Positions 1 through 10,300 of a stretch of DNA of 64,000 nucleotides are shown piece by piece. The position numbers and the translations under genes were made by a program. The first letter of the stretch is position 1. Every line of letters starts with the position of its first letter. Under the pieces are notes generated by a model. It was not told the origin of the DNA and searched no databases. It worked only from the letters and a program-made list of their open reading frames with translations. This DNA comes from Flavihumibacter sp. UBA7668 (GTDB lineage Bacteria > Bacteroidota > Bacteroidia > Chitinophagales > Chitinophagaceae), in contig NZ_DLHM01000001.1 of the NCBI RefSeq assembly GCF_002483205.1, positions 418,664-482,663 of the forward strand, written 5' to 3'.

Positions 1-677
1 TTCAGAAGTGAATATAAGTCGGACTTGAGCATACCCGTTAGCATGATGGTGTTTTTTCCAAACTGAGGATAACCCAGCATTTCAAGATTAATACCGGCTA
101 CAATCTGCCTGGCATTGATATTTTCTGAAAAATGAGTGGAACCGATCAATCCGGCTTCTTCCGCATTGAATGCACAAAACAGTATACTACGTGTATGCGG
201 ACCTGTCATTGAAAGTTGGCGGGCAAGTGCAAGCAGAACGGAAGTGCCCGAAGCATTGTCGTTTGCACCGTTGTAAATTTTATCTTTCTTGTTGTAGTAA
301 CCAATTTGCACATGATCAAAATGTGCGGAAAGCAAAATATATTCATCCGGTTTTTCCGTACCCGGCAAGCAGGCAATCACATTACTGGTTGTGATGGTGG
401 AATCGTCCGGATGACGATAAAAGGTCTGCAGAAAATTATCTGACTTAAAGGGTTTTAACCCCAGGAGTTTAAAATATGCAGCAATACTATCGGTGACTTC
501 TCTGTTTTCAACTGAACCTTCCACCCTTCCTTTCAATCGGTCGCTTGTCAGATAGCTCATCCAGCCGCTGATATCGTCAAAAACAAGACTGCTATCTTTT
601 TTTTGCTGTGCCGCAAGCGGGACAATCAGCAAAAAAAAGATAACAGCAAGCAAAAAAAATTTGTTAGTTAATTCCAT
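1..677 (-). CDS. M28 family metallopeptidase, C-terminus cut by window edge
   Basis: Reading leftward from an ATG at 677, the frame stays open for 225 residues to the window edge, so the stop codon is outside. The start is a hydrophobic signal peptide (MELTNKFFLLAVIFFLLIVP, then LAAQQ). Zinc-peptidase motifs of family M28 are visible in order: SAHFDH, GANDNASG, FNAEEAGLIGS and LEMLG, matching the first four ligand/catalytic positions; the final His would lie beyond the edge. The ATG overlaps the TAA of the upstream M28 gene by one base (TAATG), indicating translational coupling. It is probably an exported aminopeptidase or peptidase-like enzyme; substrate unknown. Confidence 0.88.
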   Translation of the reverse strand, partial: MELTNKFFLLAVIFFLLIVPLAAQQKKDSSLVFDDISGWMSYLTSDRLKGRVEGSVENREVTDSIAAYFKLLGLKPFKSDNFLQTFYRHPDDSTITTSNVIACLPGTEKPDEYILLSAHFDHVQIGYYNKKDKIYNGANDNASGTSVLLALARQLSMTGPHTRSILFCAFNAEEAGLIGSTHFSENINARQIVAGINLEMLGYPQFGKNTIMLTGMLKSDLYSLL

Positions 678-1966
678 TAACGCAAGCTCGAGGTATCAAC
701 GCGGCTCGGAGTGTCAGTGCCGGCAACAATGCTTCGCGAGCTTAATGCAATAGCACGGATAATCCGGGTCATATTTTCCATATCCAGGGTTTCAAATTCA
801 TCATCCACGGTGTGATAATATTTTTCACTATCCATTTTGGAAGTTGAAATGGTATGGGCTGGCACACCCAGTCTTGCCAGGGTTGCATTATCAGAGCGAT
901 AGAATAATTGCTGGTCCGGATAGGGATCAGGATGAAATGTAAAACCTGTGCCTTCAAGATTCTTCGCCATGATTTCACCCATGCTGGATTTATCATATCC
1001 TGTAATATAGGCGGAATTCTTACCCCACTTACTTTCTGTTCCAATCATTTCAATATTAAACATGGCCATTACAGAAGCCGGATTGAATTGTTTGGAAAAA
1101 TAAGTTGCACCATAACCACCCATCTCTTCAGCCGTAAACGCTGCAAAAATGATGGTGCGTTCATTATTCTTTAATTTCTTGAAATACCTGGCCAGCATAA
1201 TTACAGCAGTAGTTCCTGCAGCATCATCATTGGCGCCATTAAAAATCGAATCGCCATTAACCGGTTTACCAATTCCCAAATGATCATAATGACCTGAGAA
1301 AATTACATACTCGTCTTTTTTTGATTTACCGGGTAAAATTCCCACCACATTATGCAAATGAGAAACCTCAAACTGATGATTAGCTGTTATGGAAAAGGAG
1401 GTTACAGGATCAGCCGATAAAATAAAAACAGTGGAAGCCCCACCTTCCATCATCTGGCGCTTGAAAAAGGATAGGCGGCCAAAGTTGGATGCAAATGATG
1501 GATCCACTGCTATCAGTTTATTCTTACCGGAGGAAACATGACCATAAGCTTCCTGCATAAACTGAGCACCAGCCTTGATTTGCACCAGTTCAAATCCGGA
1601 AGTTTCCGTAATAACCAGATTTTCTTTTGGCGTAATTACAAAAAATTCAGTTGCCTGCAACTGCTTTCCATTTACCGTTGCTTCAGCTGAGCGCTGAGTT
1701 GGTTTCAACATTTTAAACGTCTGCAGATAACTGGTACTGTTTGGAGATTTCTCCAACCCGATCTTCTCAAATTCAGCAGCAATAAAATTGGCTGCCTTAT
1801 CTATACCCGGCGTAAAAATCCGCCGCCCCTGCATATCATCGGCAGAAAGCGTTTTTTCAATTCGGCTGACTTCTTTGATATCAATATCGGGGCCTGCTTT
1901 CTTTTTCTTCTGTGCATTTGCCTGCAGCATCGCCAGCAATGCTGCTATTATCAATGTATATTTCAT
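677..1966 (-). CDS. M28 family zinc peptidase, exported
   Basis: 429 residues with a signal peptide (MKYTLIIAALLAMLQANA). The M28 peptidase core occupies about residues 205-415. Likely metal ligands and catalytic residues are H226 (SGHYDH), D247 (GANDDAAG), E280/E281 (FTAEEMGG), E306 (NIEMIG) and the His in KYYHTVDDE near the C-terminus. The region before the core is a longer N-terminal part typical of the Bacteroidota members. It lies 44 bp after the LytTR regulator gene, a spacer filled by a heptamer repeat, and is coupled to a second M28 gene. The two paralogues are diverged, so this is not a fresh duplication. Substrate is not predictable. Confidence 0.9.
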   Translation of the reverse strand: MKYTLIIAALLAMLQANAQKKKKAGPDIDIKEVSRIEKTLSADDMQGRRIFTPGIDKAANFIAAEFEKIGLEKSPNSTSYLQTFKMLKPTQRSAEATVNGKQLQATEFFVITPKENLVITETSGFELVQIKAGAQFMQEAYGHVSSGKNKLIAVDPSFASNFGRLSFFKRQMMEGGASTVFILSADPVTSFSITANHQFEVSHLHNVVGILPGKSKKDEYVIFSGHYDHLGIGKPVNGDSIFNGANDDAAGTTAVIMLARYFKKLKNNERTIIFAAFTAEEMGGYGATYFSKQFNPASVMAMFNIEMIGTESKWGKNSAYITGYDKSSMGEIMAKNLEGTGFTFHPDPYPDQQLFYRSDNATLARLGVPAHTISTSKMDSEKYYHTVDDEFETLDMENMTRIIRAIALSSRSIVAGTDTPSRVDTSSLR

Positions 1967-1968
1967 TT

Positions 1969-2010
1969 TAACTTCTAACTTCTTACTTCTAACTTCTAAC
2001 TTCTAACTTC
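1969..2010. repeat. Heptamer tandem array TAACTTC x6
   Basis: Six consecutive 7-bp units (TAACTTC, TAACTTC, TTACTTC, then TAACTTC three times) fill the whole spacer between the regulator stop codon (2011-2013) and two bases before the M28 start codon (1966). No room is left for an independent promoter, so the M28 genes are probably read through from the regulator gene. Confidence 0.92.
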
Positions 2011-2742
2011 CTATAGGCTCATCATCTCCTTAAACTTTACCGTCTGCCTTCTGCTAACTTCAATTTTTTCGCCGCCTTTTAATTCCAGCAATAACCCTCC
2101 GTTAAAATAGGGCTCAATTTTTTCAATAAGTCGTAAGTTAACGATGTGTTTGCGATTGGCACGAAAAAACACTTTCTCATCCAGCCGTTCTTCCAGTGCA
2201 TTCAGCGATTTAAGGATCAGGGGTTTGTTATTACCAAAAAACACTTTGGCATAATTCCCCACACTTTCGAATAAGCGGATATCACTCAACTTTACAAACC
2301 AGCAACGTTCACCATCTTTCACAAAAACCTGGTCATGTTCGCTGAGCAGACTTCTGTTGGTACTGATGGCCGGAGCCATTGCTTCTTTTTCTTCTGCGAT
2401 ATGAAGTTTATGAATTGCATCAGCAAGGCGTTTGGTATCTACTGGTTTTAGCAGATAGTCGAGTGCGTTTACTTCAAAAGCTTTCAATGCATATTCATCG
2501 TAAGCTGTTGTGAAAATAACATGCGGCGCTTTTTCGAGTTCACTCAGCATATCGAAACCGGTTTTACCGGGCATCTGAATATCCAGAAAGACCAGATCAG
2601 GTTGCAGGTTTTCAATTGCTTCAATCCCTTCGGATGCATTGGCGGCTTCTCCCACCACTTCAATTTCCGGGAATTCTGTCAATAATTTTCTCAATTCTGT
2701 GCGGGCCAATCGTTCATCATCGATTAGTACAGCCTTTATCAT
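2011..2742 (-). CDS. LytTR family response regulator
   Basis: 243 residues: a receiver domain (about 1-120) with acidic pocket DD at 8-9, phospho-acceptor D54 in VFLDIQMPG, conserved T/A and K (LLKPVD), then a LytTR DNA-binding domain (about 140-243; motifs DIRLFESVGNYAKVFF and FRANRKHIVNL). It is the cognate regulator of the kinase gene that ends 10 bp upstream. LytTR regulators bind direct repeats in promoters; targets here are unknown, but the co-directional M28 peptidases are likely part of the same transcript. Confidence 0.94.
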   Translation of the reverse strand: MIKAVLIDDERLARTELRKLLTEFPEIEVVGEAANASEGIEAIENLQPDLVFLDIQMPGKTGFDMLSELEKAPHVIFTTAYDEYALKAFEVNALDYLLKPVDTKRLADAIHKLHIAEEKEAMAPAISTNRSLLSEHDQVFVKDGERCWFVKLSDIRLFESVGNYAKVFFGNNKPLILKSLNALEERLDEKVFFRANRKHIVNLRLIEKIEPYFNGGLLLELKGGEKIEVSRRQTVKFKEMMSL

Positions 2743-2752
2743 ATGTGTTAGT

Positions 2753-3811
2753 TTAAGCGGGTTCTACAACCGGAATTTTCACTCTTGCTTCCACCATATT
2801 GCCATTGGATTCTTCAATCCGGAAATCGGCTTTATCTCCAAATAATAATTGTAAACGGTTCCGGGTACTGCTGATTCCAAATCCATCGCCATTAATATGG
2901 CTGGACAGACGACCGGTATTTTGAACCAGCAATTCATGGTAATTATCTCTGAAATCGGAAATAATCCGAACAACTCCACCCTTCATTTGCTTTCCGATGC
3001 CGTGTTTGATGGCGTTTTCTACCAATGTTTGTAACATCATTGGTGGTATAGGCTGATCCAGGGTATCCTCATCAATTTCATATTCAACTTTCAGCCGGTC
3101 TTCAAAACGAATATGTTCCAATGCCAGATAATCCCGTACAATATTGAGCTCTTTTTCCAATGGCACGGTTTCCGATTTTTCAGACTGCATACTGCTTCGC
3201 AGGATATTACTGAGCTCAGTTATGGCATCCCGTGCCCGGCTTGGGTTCTCATCTATCAGGGCCCGGATACTGTTTAAGGCATTAAAAATAAAATGTGGAT
3301 TGATGTGCGCTTTAATCGTTTTCAGCTCCAGCTCCTTAACCAGGGCCTCCAGTTTAAGCGTGTCCACTTCCTGTTTTCTGCTTTTGGCTACATAGTGGTA
3401 AATATAATAGATGAGGGTCCAGGGTATAATAAACAGGCCAATATCAAGTGTAGCCCCCAGGAGCCGGGCAGGAAAATCAATTTTACGCTGCACATCTGTC
3501 TGAACATCAAATAGTTGCACCAATCCCATAAATACCAGACTACAAACCAGACTGGTAATTACAATGGCCACCGCCATGCGTGGAATCACTTTTTCGATCG
3601 GCAAAAGCATCCAGCCACTGCGTTTTATAAATGCCCGGAGCATATGGGTGGTAAAAATACCCGAGCCAAAAATCAGCGCTACCCTTACAAATAGCCGTTG
3701 ATCTATTTTGGACGGGGTAAATGTATATACGAAGATCAGCATGGTCAGGACCACGAAAGTCCATCCCAGAATCTGGCAGATCCAATAATATTTAATTCCG
3801 CGTGGAAGCAT
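2753..3811 (-). CDS. LytS-like sensor histidine kinase (His_kinase family)
   Basis: I place the start at the ATG at 3811 (352 residues); an in-frame ATG at 3955 would add 48 residues that run into the dxs promoter region and look non-coding. Four predicted membrane helices lie in residues 8-140, followed by a coiled linker and the short transmitter: H173 in KAHINPHFIFN is the phospho-accepting His, and LVENAIKHG and the glycine box GFGISSTRNRL form the ATP site. There is no extracellular sensor domain, so the stimulus is probably membrane-borne or cytoplasmic. It is paired with the LytTR regulator immediately downstream. Confidence 0.9.
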   Translation of the reverse strand: MLPRGIKYYWICQILGWTFVVLTMLIFVYTFTPSKIDQRLFVRVALIFGSGIFTTHMLRAFIKRSGWMLLPIEKVIPRMAVAIVITSLVCSLVFMGLVQLFDVQTDVQRKIDFPARLLGATLDIGLFIIPWTLIYYIYHYVAKSRKQEVDTLKLEALVKELELKTIKAHINPHFIFNALNSIRALIDENPSRARDAITELSNILRSSMQSEKSETVPLEKELNIVRDYLALEHIRFEDRLKVEYEIDEDTLDQPIPPMMLQTLVENAIKHGIGKQMKGGVVRIISDFRDNYHELLVQNTGRLSSHINGDGFGISSTRNRLQLLFGDKADFRIEESNGNMVEARVKIPVVEPA

Positions 3812-3816
3812 AAGCG

Positions 3817-3824
3817 CAAATCTA
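3817..3824 (-). promoter_or_regulatory. Possible -7 box (TAGATTTG) before the sensor kinase
   Basis: On the minus strand TAGATTTG matches the Bacteroidota -7 consensus TAnnTTTG. It ends only 5 bp before the proposed ATG, so either the mRNA is nearly leaderless or the true start is a later codon. No convincing TTG (-33) box is seen. Confidence 0.4.
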
Positions 3825-3980
3825 GCTGTTTGTGGTACCCCTAATATAGTGAATTGTATTAATGGCCAAATAAGTTGTGACGGGGGCAGGAGTCCGGGAT
3901 GGATGGCATTCAACCATTTTGCGAGGTATTTGTTAAATTCTTTATATTGTACCAAACCGCTTCGGGCGGATTGTGTTCTG

Positions 3981-3988
3981 TATCTTTG
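3981..3988 (+). promoter_or_regulatory. dxs promoter -7 box (TATCTTTG)
   Basis: TATCTTTG fits TAnnTTTG exactly and ends 18 bp before the dxs ATG. It lies in the 195-bp divergent spacer shared with the sensor kinase. The -33 element is not clear. Confidence 0.6.
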
Positions 3989-4006
3989 ACGCTTTATTTT
4001 TACCGA

Positions 4007-5935
4007 ATGGATATTAAACCTGGCCCGCTTTTACAGCAAATCAATCAGCCGTCTGACCTCAAACAGCTTGGTAAAGAGCAATTACACCAGGTTTGTAATG
4101 AACTCAGGCAATACATAATTGACGTTGTAAGTGTGCACGGTGGCCATTTTGCCGCAAGTTTGGGCGTCGTTGAGCTTACAACCGCCCTCCATTATGTGTA
4201 CAATACTCCTTATGATCAGCTGGTTTGGGACGTAGGTCACCAGGCATATGGTCATAAAATCCTGACGGGACGCAGAGATAATTTTGCGTCTAACAGGAAA
4301 TATGGTGGCTTATCAGGCTTTCCCAAACGCACTGAAAGTGAATACGATACGTTCGGTGTTGGCCATTCCTCCACCTCCATTTCGGCTGCTCTGGGTATGG
4401 CTCTGGCTGCGAAATATAAAGGGGAGGATCGGAAATCGGTGGCTGTAATCGGCGATGGCTCTATGACAGCAGGAATGGCTTTTGAAGCTATGAACCATGC
4501 CGGGGTATCCGATGCCGATATGCTCATAATTCTGAATGATAATTGCATGAGCATAGACCCCAATGTTGGTGCACTAAAAGAATACCTGACCGATATCACT
4601 ACTTCTCCGGTTTATAATAAACTCAAGGATGATGTATGGAAAGCATTGGGGAAATTGCCAGTTGGCAGTAATTTTTCCCGCGAAATGGCATCCAAACTGG
4701 AGCATTCTATCAAAGGAATGGTGAATAAAAGCAGCAACCTATTTGAAGCCCTTAAAATCAGGTATTTCGGCCCTATTGACGGGCATAATATTACCAAACT
4801 CGTTGATACATTACAAGATCTTAAAAATATACCCGGACCAAAAATCCTTCACATAATTACCGTGAAAGGGAAAGGTTATGAGCTGGCGGAAAAAGACCAG
4901 ACCAAATGGCATGCCCCCGGATTATTTGATAAGATTACGGGCGAAATATTCAAGAAAAAATACGATACTCCCCAGCCGCCCAAATACCAGGATGTATTTG
5001 GACATACCATTCTTGAAATGGCAGAAAACAATCCTGCTATTTTTGGAATAACTCCAGCCATGCCTTCCGGTTCTTCCCTGAAAATCATGATGGACAAAAT
5101 GCCGGATCGGGCTATTGATGTGGGCATTTGTGAACAGCATGCTGTAACCGTAAGTGCGGGGTTGGCTACGCAGGGAATGAAGGTCTTTTGTAATATTTAC
5201 AGCTCCTTTATGCAAAGAGCCTATGACCAGGTAGTGCATGATGTAGCCATTCAGAAATTACCTGTGGTATTTTGCCTGGATCGTGCCGGATTGGTTGGTG
5301 AAGATGGTCCAACCCACCACGGCGCATATGATATTCCTTACTTCCGCTGTATCCCCAATTTGATTGTCAGTGCACCGATGAATGAATCAGAGTTGCGCAA
5401 CCTTATGTATACTTCACAGTTGGAATCAACCGAACTTCCCTTCGTAATTCGCTATCCGAGAGGAGAAGGTGTAATGCCTGATTGGAGGACAGAGTTGAAA
5501 GAAATCCAGATTGGTAAAGGTCGTAAACTAAAAGACGGGGATGAGATTGCCATTCTGAGTTTTGGTCATCCCGGAAATTTTGCTGCAAGTGCCATTCGGG
5601 ATGTAAAACAATATGGCATTAATCCAGCTCATTATGACCTGCGTTTTGTGAAACCTATTGACGAAGACTTGTTACACGAAGTATTCCAGCGTTATCCCAA
5701 AATCATAACGGTTGAAGATGGCACCATTGTAGGGGGATTTGGATCTGCAGTGCTGGAATTCATGGCTGTACATAATTATCAGGCGCAGGTTAAAATGCTG
5801 GGCATTCCTGACCGCATTGTGGAACATGGCAGTCTCAAAGAATTACACCGTGAATGTGGTTATGATGCAGCTGCAATTGCCGACACCATAAAAGAAATGA
5901 TGAAGGATAAGGTCAGTGTCCAGCTATTTCAATAA
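4007..5935 (+). CDS. dxs: 1-deoxy-D-xylulose-5-phosphate synthase
   Basis: Thiamine-diphosphate enzyme that condenses pyruvate and glyceraldehyde-3-phosphate, the first step of the MEP isoprenoid pathway. I use the ATG at 4007 (642 residues, normal for the family); the frame extends 36 codons upstream, but those overlap the promoter box. Visible signatures: SLGVVELTTALHYVYN and DVGHQAYGHKILTGRR (substrate/ThDP region), GDGSMTAGMAFEAMNHAG with NDNCMSIDPN (ThDP/Mg motif GDG...N), a transketolase-like pyrimidine-binding domain with GICEQHAVTVSAGLA, and HHGAYDIPYFRCIPN. It is a monocistronic unit divergent from the kinase; nothing recognisable follows for 700 bp except pseudogenes. Confidence 0.97.
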   Translation: MDIKPGPLLQQINQPSDLKQLGKEQLHQVCNELRQYIIDVVSVHGGHFAASLGVVELTTALHYVYNTPYDQLVWDVGHQAYGHKILTGRRDNFASNRKYGGLSGFPKRTESEYDTFGVGHSSTSISAALGMALAAKYKGEDRKSVAVIGDGSMTAGMAFEAMNHAGVSDADMLIILNDNCMSIDPNVGALKEYLTDITTSPVYNKLKDDVWKALGKLPVGSNFSREMASKLEHSIKGMVNKSSNLFEALKIRYFGPIDGHNITKLVDTLQDLKNIPGPKILHIITVKGKGYELAEKDQTKWHAPGLFDKITGEIFKKKYDTPQPPKYQDVFGHTILEMAENNPAIFGITPAMPSGSSLKIMMDKMPDRAIDVGICEQHAVTVSAGLATQGMKVFCNIYSSFMQRAYDQVVHDVAIQKLPVVFCLDRAGLVGEDGPTHHGAYDIPYFRCIPNLIVSAPMNESELRNLMYTSQLESTELPFVIRYPRGEGVMPDWRTELKEIQIGKGRKLKDGDEIAILSFGHPGNFAASAIRDVKQYGINPAHYDLRFVKPIDEDLLHEVFQRYPKIITVEDGTIVGGFGSAVLEFMAVHNYQAQVKMLGIPDRIVEHGSLKELHRECGYDAAAIADTIKEMMKDKVSVQLFQ

Positions 5936-6032
5936 TAGCTTTAATCAGAACTTGTTGAAGGTTCTCAATTGAGTAAAAAACAGGTTTTTTTTCTGTGGCT
6001 CACTTCTACTTCTGCATTGTTAGAAAGGATGA

Positions 6033-6242
6033 TTACACCGCCTGAACCCGAACAAAACCGGCATCGGATAATAGTTCTTCATAATCATGAATCGGCTTGG
6101 CTGAACAGATGGAAGGCTGCTGAACAAAGATGAAATTGGTGTAACTGACAGAAGCTTCACAGTACAAAATATCGTTGATTTCTATTACCTGAAATCCCTT
6201 TAAAGAAGGAATGCAGAGTTTGGGTTGCTGCGTAGCCGTTAC
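6033..6242 (-). pseudogene. Truncated LytTR-domain regulator remnant
   Basis: The minus-strand translation contains a recognisable LytTR-domain core (KLCIPSLKGFQVIEINDILY, CEASVSYTNF, HDYEELLSDAGFVRV) but no receiver domain. After FVRVQ, where the family normally continues with H-x-S-x-L-V/I-N-L, the frame hits a stop; SSFLTMQK follows the stop in the same frame and looks like the eroded continuation. Upstream of about 6242 the reading frame is the antisense of the adjacent haloperoxidase remnant. This is a C-terminal fragment with an in-frame stop, hence a pseudogene. It resembles a different LytTR subfamily from the two intact regulators of this window. Confidence 0.7.
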
Positions 6243-6250
6243 TTTGTTAA

Positions 6251-6592
6251 GAACTGGGTCATACCACCTGGGCATCCACTTTGGGAAAACCTCCTCATCC
6301 TGAATATCCTTCCGTATATTCTTCCCTTTCAGCCGCCAATGAAGAAGCATTTATCATCATTTTTAGAGCGAATCAGTCTTTTGTTGATCATACATTTGAT
6401 TATTTGCACAATCCCGCAACGGATCCCTTATTATTTAAAGCAAGGTTCTATCCATCCTTTAGGGCAATTGCTCTGGAAGCGGGAATATCAAGATTATATG
6501 GTGGTATTCATTACAGATTTTCCATTGAACAGGGACTTATACAGGGCACATAAGTTGCGAAAAATATTCAGAAAAAACTCCGTTTTAAATAG
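6251..6592 (+). pseudogene. Truncated vanadium-haloperoxidase/PAP2-like remnant
   Basis: The plus-strand frame encodes the C-terminal part of a haloperoxidase-like PAP2 protein: KPPHPEYPSVYSSLSAANEE, a SFVDHTFDYL stretch, EAGISRLYGGIHYRFSIEQG, then LIQGT, a TAA stop at 6551-6553, and VAKNIQKKLRFK in the same frame before a second stop. The motif SRLYGGIH is the conserved SRxxxGIH active-site segment; the PSGH His is replaced by Tyr (PSVY). The N-terminal two-thirds is missing: an in-frame stop lies at 6248 and homologous-looking residues seem to jump to another frame upstream. Both truncation and the in-frame stop support a dead gene. Confidence 0.7.
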
Positions 6593-6666
6593 CCCCCCAA
6601 ACTCTCGTATCCTGTTAATTTTTTCTTGTATGTGTGGAATTTTAAGTAACCTGCATCTCTCCGGAA

Positions 6667-7248
6667 ATGCAGGTTATGCTTTTAAAATACATGGTAGTTG
6701 CCAGTGGTTTTATGTGCTTATCCGGAAAATCGGTTACCACCAATTCGGAGCGCTTTCAGGTTAAGGCTTTCCAACTTAAATTGCTGGCAGAACGAAAGGG
6801 GTATAGTCCCAATCGTGTGTTTTTAATTGATATGAAACAGGCTTCCGGTTTAGCAAGATTTGCCGTTTATGACCTGAAGAAGAACCGCATCGAAAAAAAC
6901 GGCCTCGTAACCCATGGTCGTTGCAATAAGCTCTGGCTCTACGGCCGCAATTATTCCAATAAAATCGGAAGCGGCTGTACCTCACTTGGGATTTATAAAA
7001 TGGGAGCATCCTATCAAGGCAAATTCGGACTGGCTTATAAATTGCACGGTTTGTCTTCCACTAACAGCAATGCCTATGCACGCTATGTGGTTCTGCATGC
7101 GATGGACTGTGTTCCCGAAAATTCTGTACACCCCAGTCCAATTTGCCAGAGTGATGGCTGTCCGGCTGTTTCACCTTCTTTCTTAAAATATTTACATGCT
7201 GCAATTCAACTGGAACAAAAGCCAATTCTACTGCAGGTATTTGAATGA
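6667..7248 (+). CDS. L,D-transpeptidase catalytic domain protein (YkuD_2 type)
   Basis: 193 residues with a short N-terminal hydrophobic segment, probably an export signal. The catalytic region carries the L,D-transpeptidase-like pattern: a His in YVVLHAMDCV and the Cys in CQSDGCPAVS (SxGCP signature). This matches the murein L,D-transpeptidase catalytic-domain family common in Bacteroidota; members are predicted to act on peptidoglycan stem peptides in the periplasm. The choice between ATG 6667 and nearby in-frame ATGs (6676, 6691) is uncertain. It stands alone, between the pseudogene patch and the PKD protein. Confidence 0.8.
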   Translation: MQVMLLKYMVVASGFMCLSGKSVTTNSERFQVKAFQLKLLAERKGYSPNRVFLIDMKQASGLARFAVYDLKKNRIEKNGLVTHGRCNKLWLYGRNYSNKIGSGCTSLGIYKMGASYQGKFGLAYKLHGLSSTNSNAYARYVVLHAMDCVPENSVHPSPICQSDGCPAVSPSFLKYLHAAIQLEQKPILLQVFE

Positions 7249-7342
7249 ATCACATTTAATTTTTTAATCATACAAATTCATTGTTAAGATAACTTGCAAA
7301 TAAAGACTTCAATTTCTATCTTGTCGGATTATTAAACCTGAA

Positions 7343-10300
7343 TTGAAAAAACCTTTCCTATACCGATTTAAGCAGCTACAACTGCGCTATTTAACCATAG
7401 GAGGTTACTTTATTCTTAGTTTGCTTTTTGGATTACATTCCCAGGCTCAGGTCAAAGCTGATTTTACCTCTAAAAGCGTTGAAGGCTGTGCGCCTTTTCT
7501 GGTAGAACTGGAAAATACTTCCACTGGCACTACAGCTGCAGCTGAATACAAATGGGAACTAGGAAATGGAAATACTTCGTATTCCCGCGATGCAGCAGCT
7601 ATTTATTCTAATCCGGGAACCTATACCATCCTGCTTACTATTTCAGAAAATGGTGTAACTGCAACCCGGCAACAAACGATCCGGGTCCATTCATCTCCGA
7701 CGGTAAATTTTATTGCAGATACATTGATTGGTTGTGCCCCATTGGAAGTGGGCTTTACAATTCAACCCAACCCCGGAGAGAATACAAACGGATATTCCTA
7801 TTTCTGGGATTTTGGAGATGGAACTGTTTTGGAAACCAGCACTCCTGCCAATATTGAACATAAATATACATTTGGCCAGTACAATTCAGTCAGCCTGGTT
7901 ACTACGAATCAGTGGGGCTGTCAGACTAAAATCCGGAAGGATTCATTTGTAGTTATTCACAATACCCCAAAAATTACTTTTTCTTCCATCGATAGCATAT
8001 TGTGTAACGACAATAGTACTATTCAGTTTATAAACAATTCTACTGATCCGGAAGATTTAAATTTCGTTTGGGAATTTGGAGACGGCAGCACTTCAACAAT
8101 TAAAAACCCTTTACACACCTATGCAGAAAAAGGCCAATACAATGTTACATTAAGAGCCACCAATGAATCAGGCTGCAGTGCATCTTTAAAGAAAGAGAAT
8201 TATATAAATGTTTCTTATTTTAATCCATTTATTAAAATTCCGGAAATCACCTGTTCAAATAATGAAATACAATTAAAAAATAATAGTAAGCCATTGCCAT
8301 CCACAACACTTTGGCAAATAGAAGGATTTGGAAGCGGAAATAGTTTTCAGTTACATGAAGCAAGGTATACGATTCCTGAACCCGGAACATATACTGTCAG
8401 AATGATTAATGAATACAGTCCAAATTGTAAGGATACTACTTACCAATCAATAAACATAAATCCTATTCCGGATATTGGAGAAATACAAGCAACAGAGCTG
8501 CCCTCCTGCGAATTTCCTGCAACATTTGTTTTAAAAGACACCTGCTCAATTTCATCTAAATGGGAGTGGCGTTATGAATTTAATGACCCTACTATTATTG
8601 GAGACCAACGATCGCTTAATTTTGTAACTAAAAACTTGAATGGTTTTTATGTTAAACTTACTTCTTTTTCTGAGCATGGGTGTAACGCTGAAAAAGTACA
8701 ACTGATTCCATACCAGCCACCTGCTGCAATAAAACTTTCGAACCTTAGTTCCCACGATCCTGCCCTTATTAACGGATGTACAAATAATATGTATCAGTTC
8801 AGGCTTGAAACTGATCTCGATATTGTATCGTATAAATGGACAATCAATGAATATGATACAATTCTGACTGAAGCAAGTCCGATTTTCAATCTATCCAAGG
8901 CAGGAATTACTTATGTTTCAGTAGAATTCATAACAAGTTCTGGCTGCAAATCATCGCTAACGCATGGTTCAATCACAATTGATTCTCTACCAAAATTTTC
9001 CGCTGTATTACTTTCTGACCCGGAAGTTTGTGGAAACACACCCGTTTATATAGAAGGAACCGGTATCGAGAATGTTTCATCCTGGTTTTATGATTTTGGA
9101 GATGGAAACTGGCGGGTTGGACATAGTAATACGGAAACAGGAAAGTTCTTATACGGACACAAATATCAAAATGAAGGCACCTACAACATTAAAGTATTGG
9201 CATCCAATGTTAATTGTTGGGACTCTATTGAAATCAATACACCAATCATTGTAAAACCACCCTTTCCGTCCAAATCCAGATCAATTTATAATTGTGAAAA
9301 CACCCGCGGTGAGATTCAGTTTTTTGACGGATCAAATCAAACTGATAACTGGGATTGGGATTTTGGCGATGGCACAACGCTTTCCTATACAGATGCCCGC
9401 CCGGTAATTTCACATACTTACACACAATCAGGAACTTATAATGCAGTACTTACGAGCACAAGTGGCTCATGTACCGTTCATGACACTACTGTGGTTCGGG
9501 TTCTTTTAAAACAATCACCCAGATTAAGTACAACTGCGCAGGAAATTTGTCCTAAACCAGGAAGTATAATTGATTTCAGAATAGACAAATTTGAATCTAA
9601 CTTCTGGGATTATAACAGATCGCAATATGGTTTTTATGGATTGATTAATGAAGATGGTGAGAATATACCTATAGCCTATGTTAAACCCTTTGATTCTACC
9701 GGAATTGATTTTGGTATTTCAACAGAAAGTTTAAAACCTGGCACCTACTCCATCAGAGCAATTTCAGTATCGTTTGAATATATATGTAATGATACCTCAT
9801 TACCCTTAACTATTACTGTCAAAGGCCCTGTTCCGAAACCATATTTTACAATACCAAAATGTGGTGAAAATTTTATCCTGCTGCAGGATTCATCCAAGCC
9901 TTTCGGATCAATCTCAATTACCAACTGGGAATGGATATTCCAAACAGGACTAACCAGCAATTCAAGGGAAAGTATTGCTGTACCTTATCAACCAATTAGT
10001 CAATGGGCTTCTCATGAAGTAGTACAACTTAAACTAACAGATTCCGAAGGTTGCGAATCCATTAGTATTTTATCCATACCAACAATTTATAAAGTAGTTG
10101 CAAAATTCACAGTAAATCCCACTGAGATTTTCACGCAAACACAGGCAATATTTAATAACCTTTCTGAATTCCCACCCCAAAAAGAAATTAGATACGAATG
10201 GAAGATTAATAATGTTCCATATTCAAACGAAAAAGAACCCGGCTATACATTCACCAATCCAGGCCAATATACAATTCAATTAATTACACGATTTGCAGAT

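Noticed and set aside
6225..6764. A 179-codon plus-strand ORF.
   Set aside because: It runs out of frame across the haloperoxidase remnant and the start of the L,D-transpeptidase; no coding signature. Part of it may reflect the frameshifted upstream end of the pseudogene.
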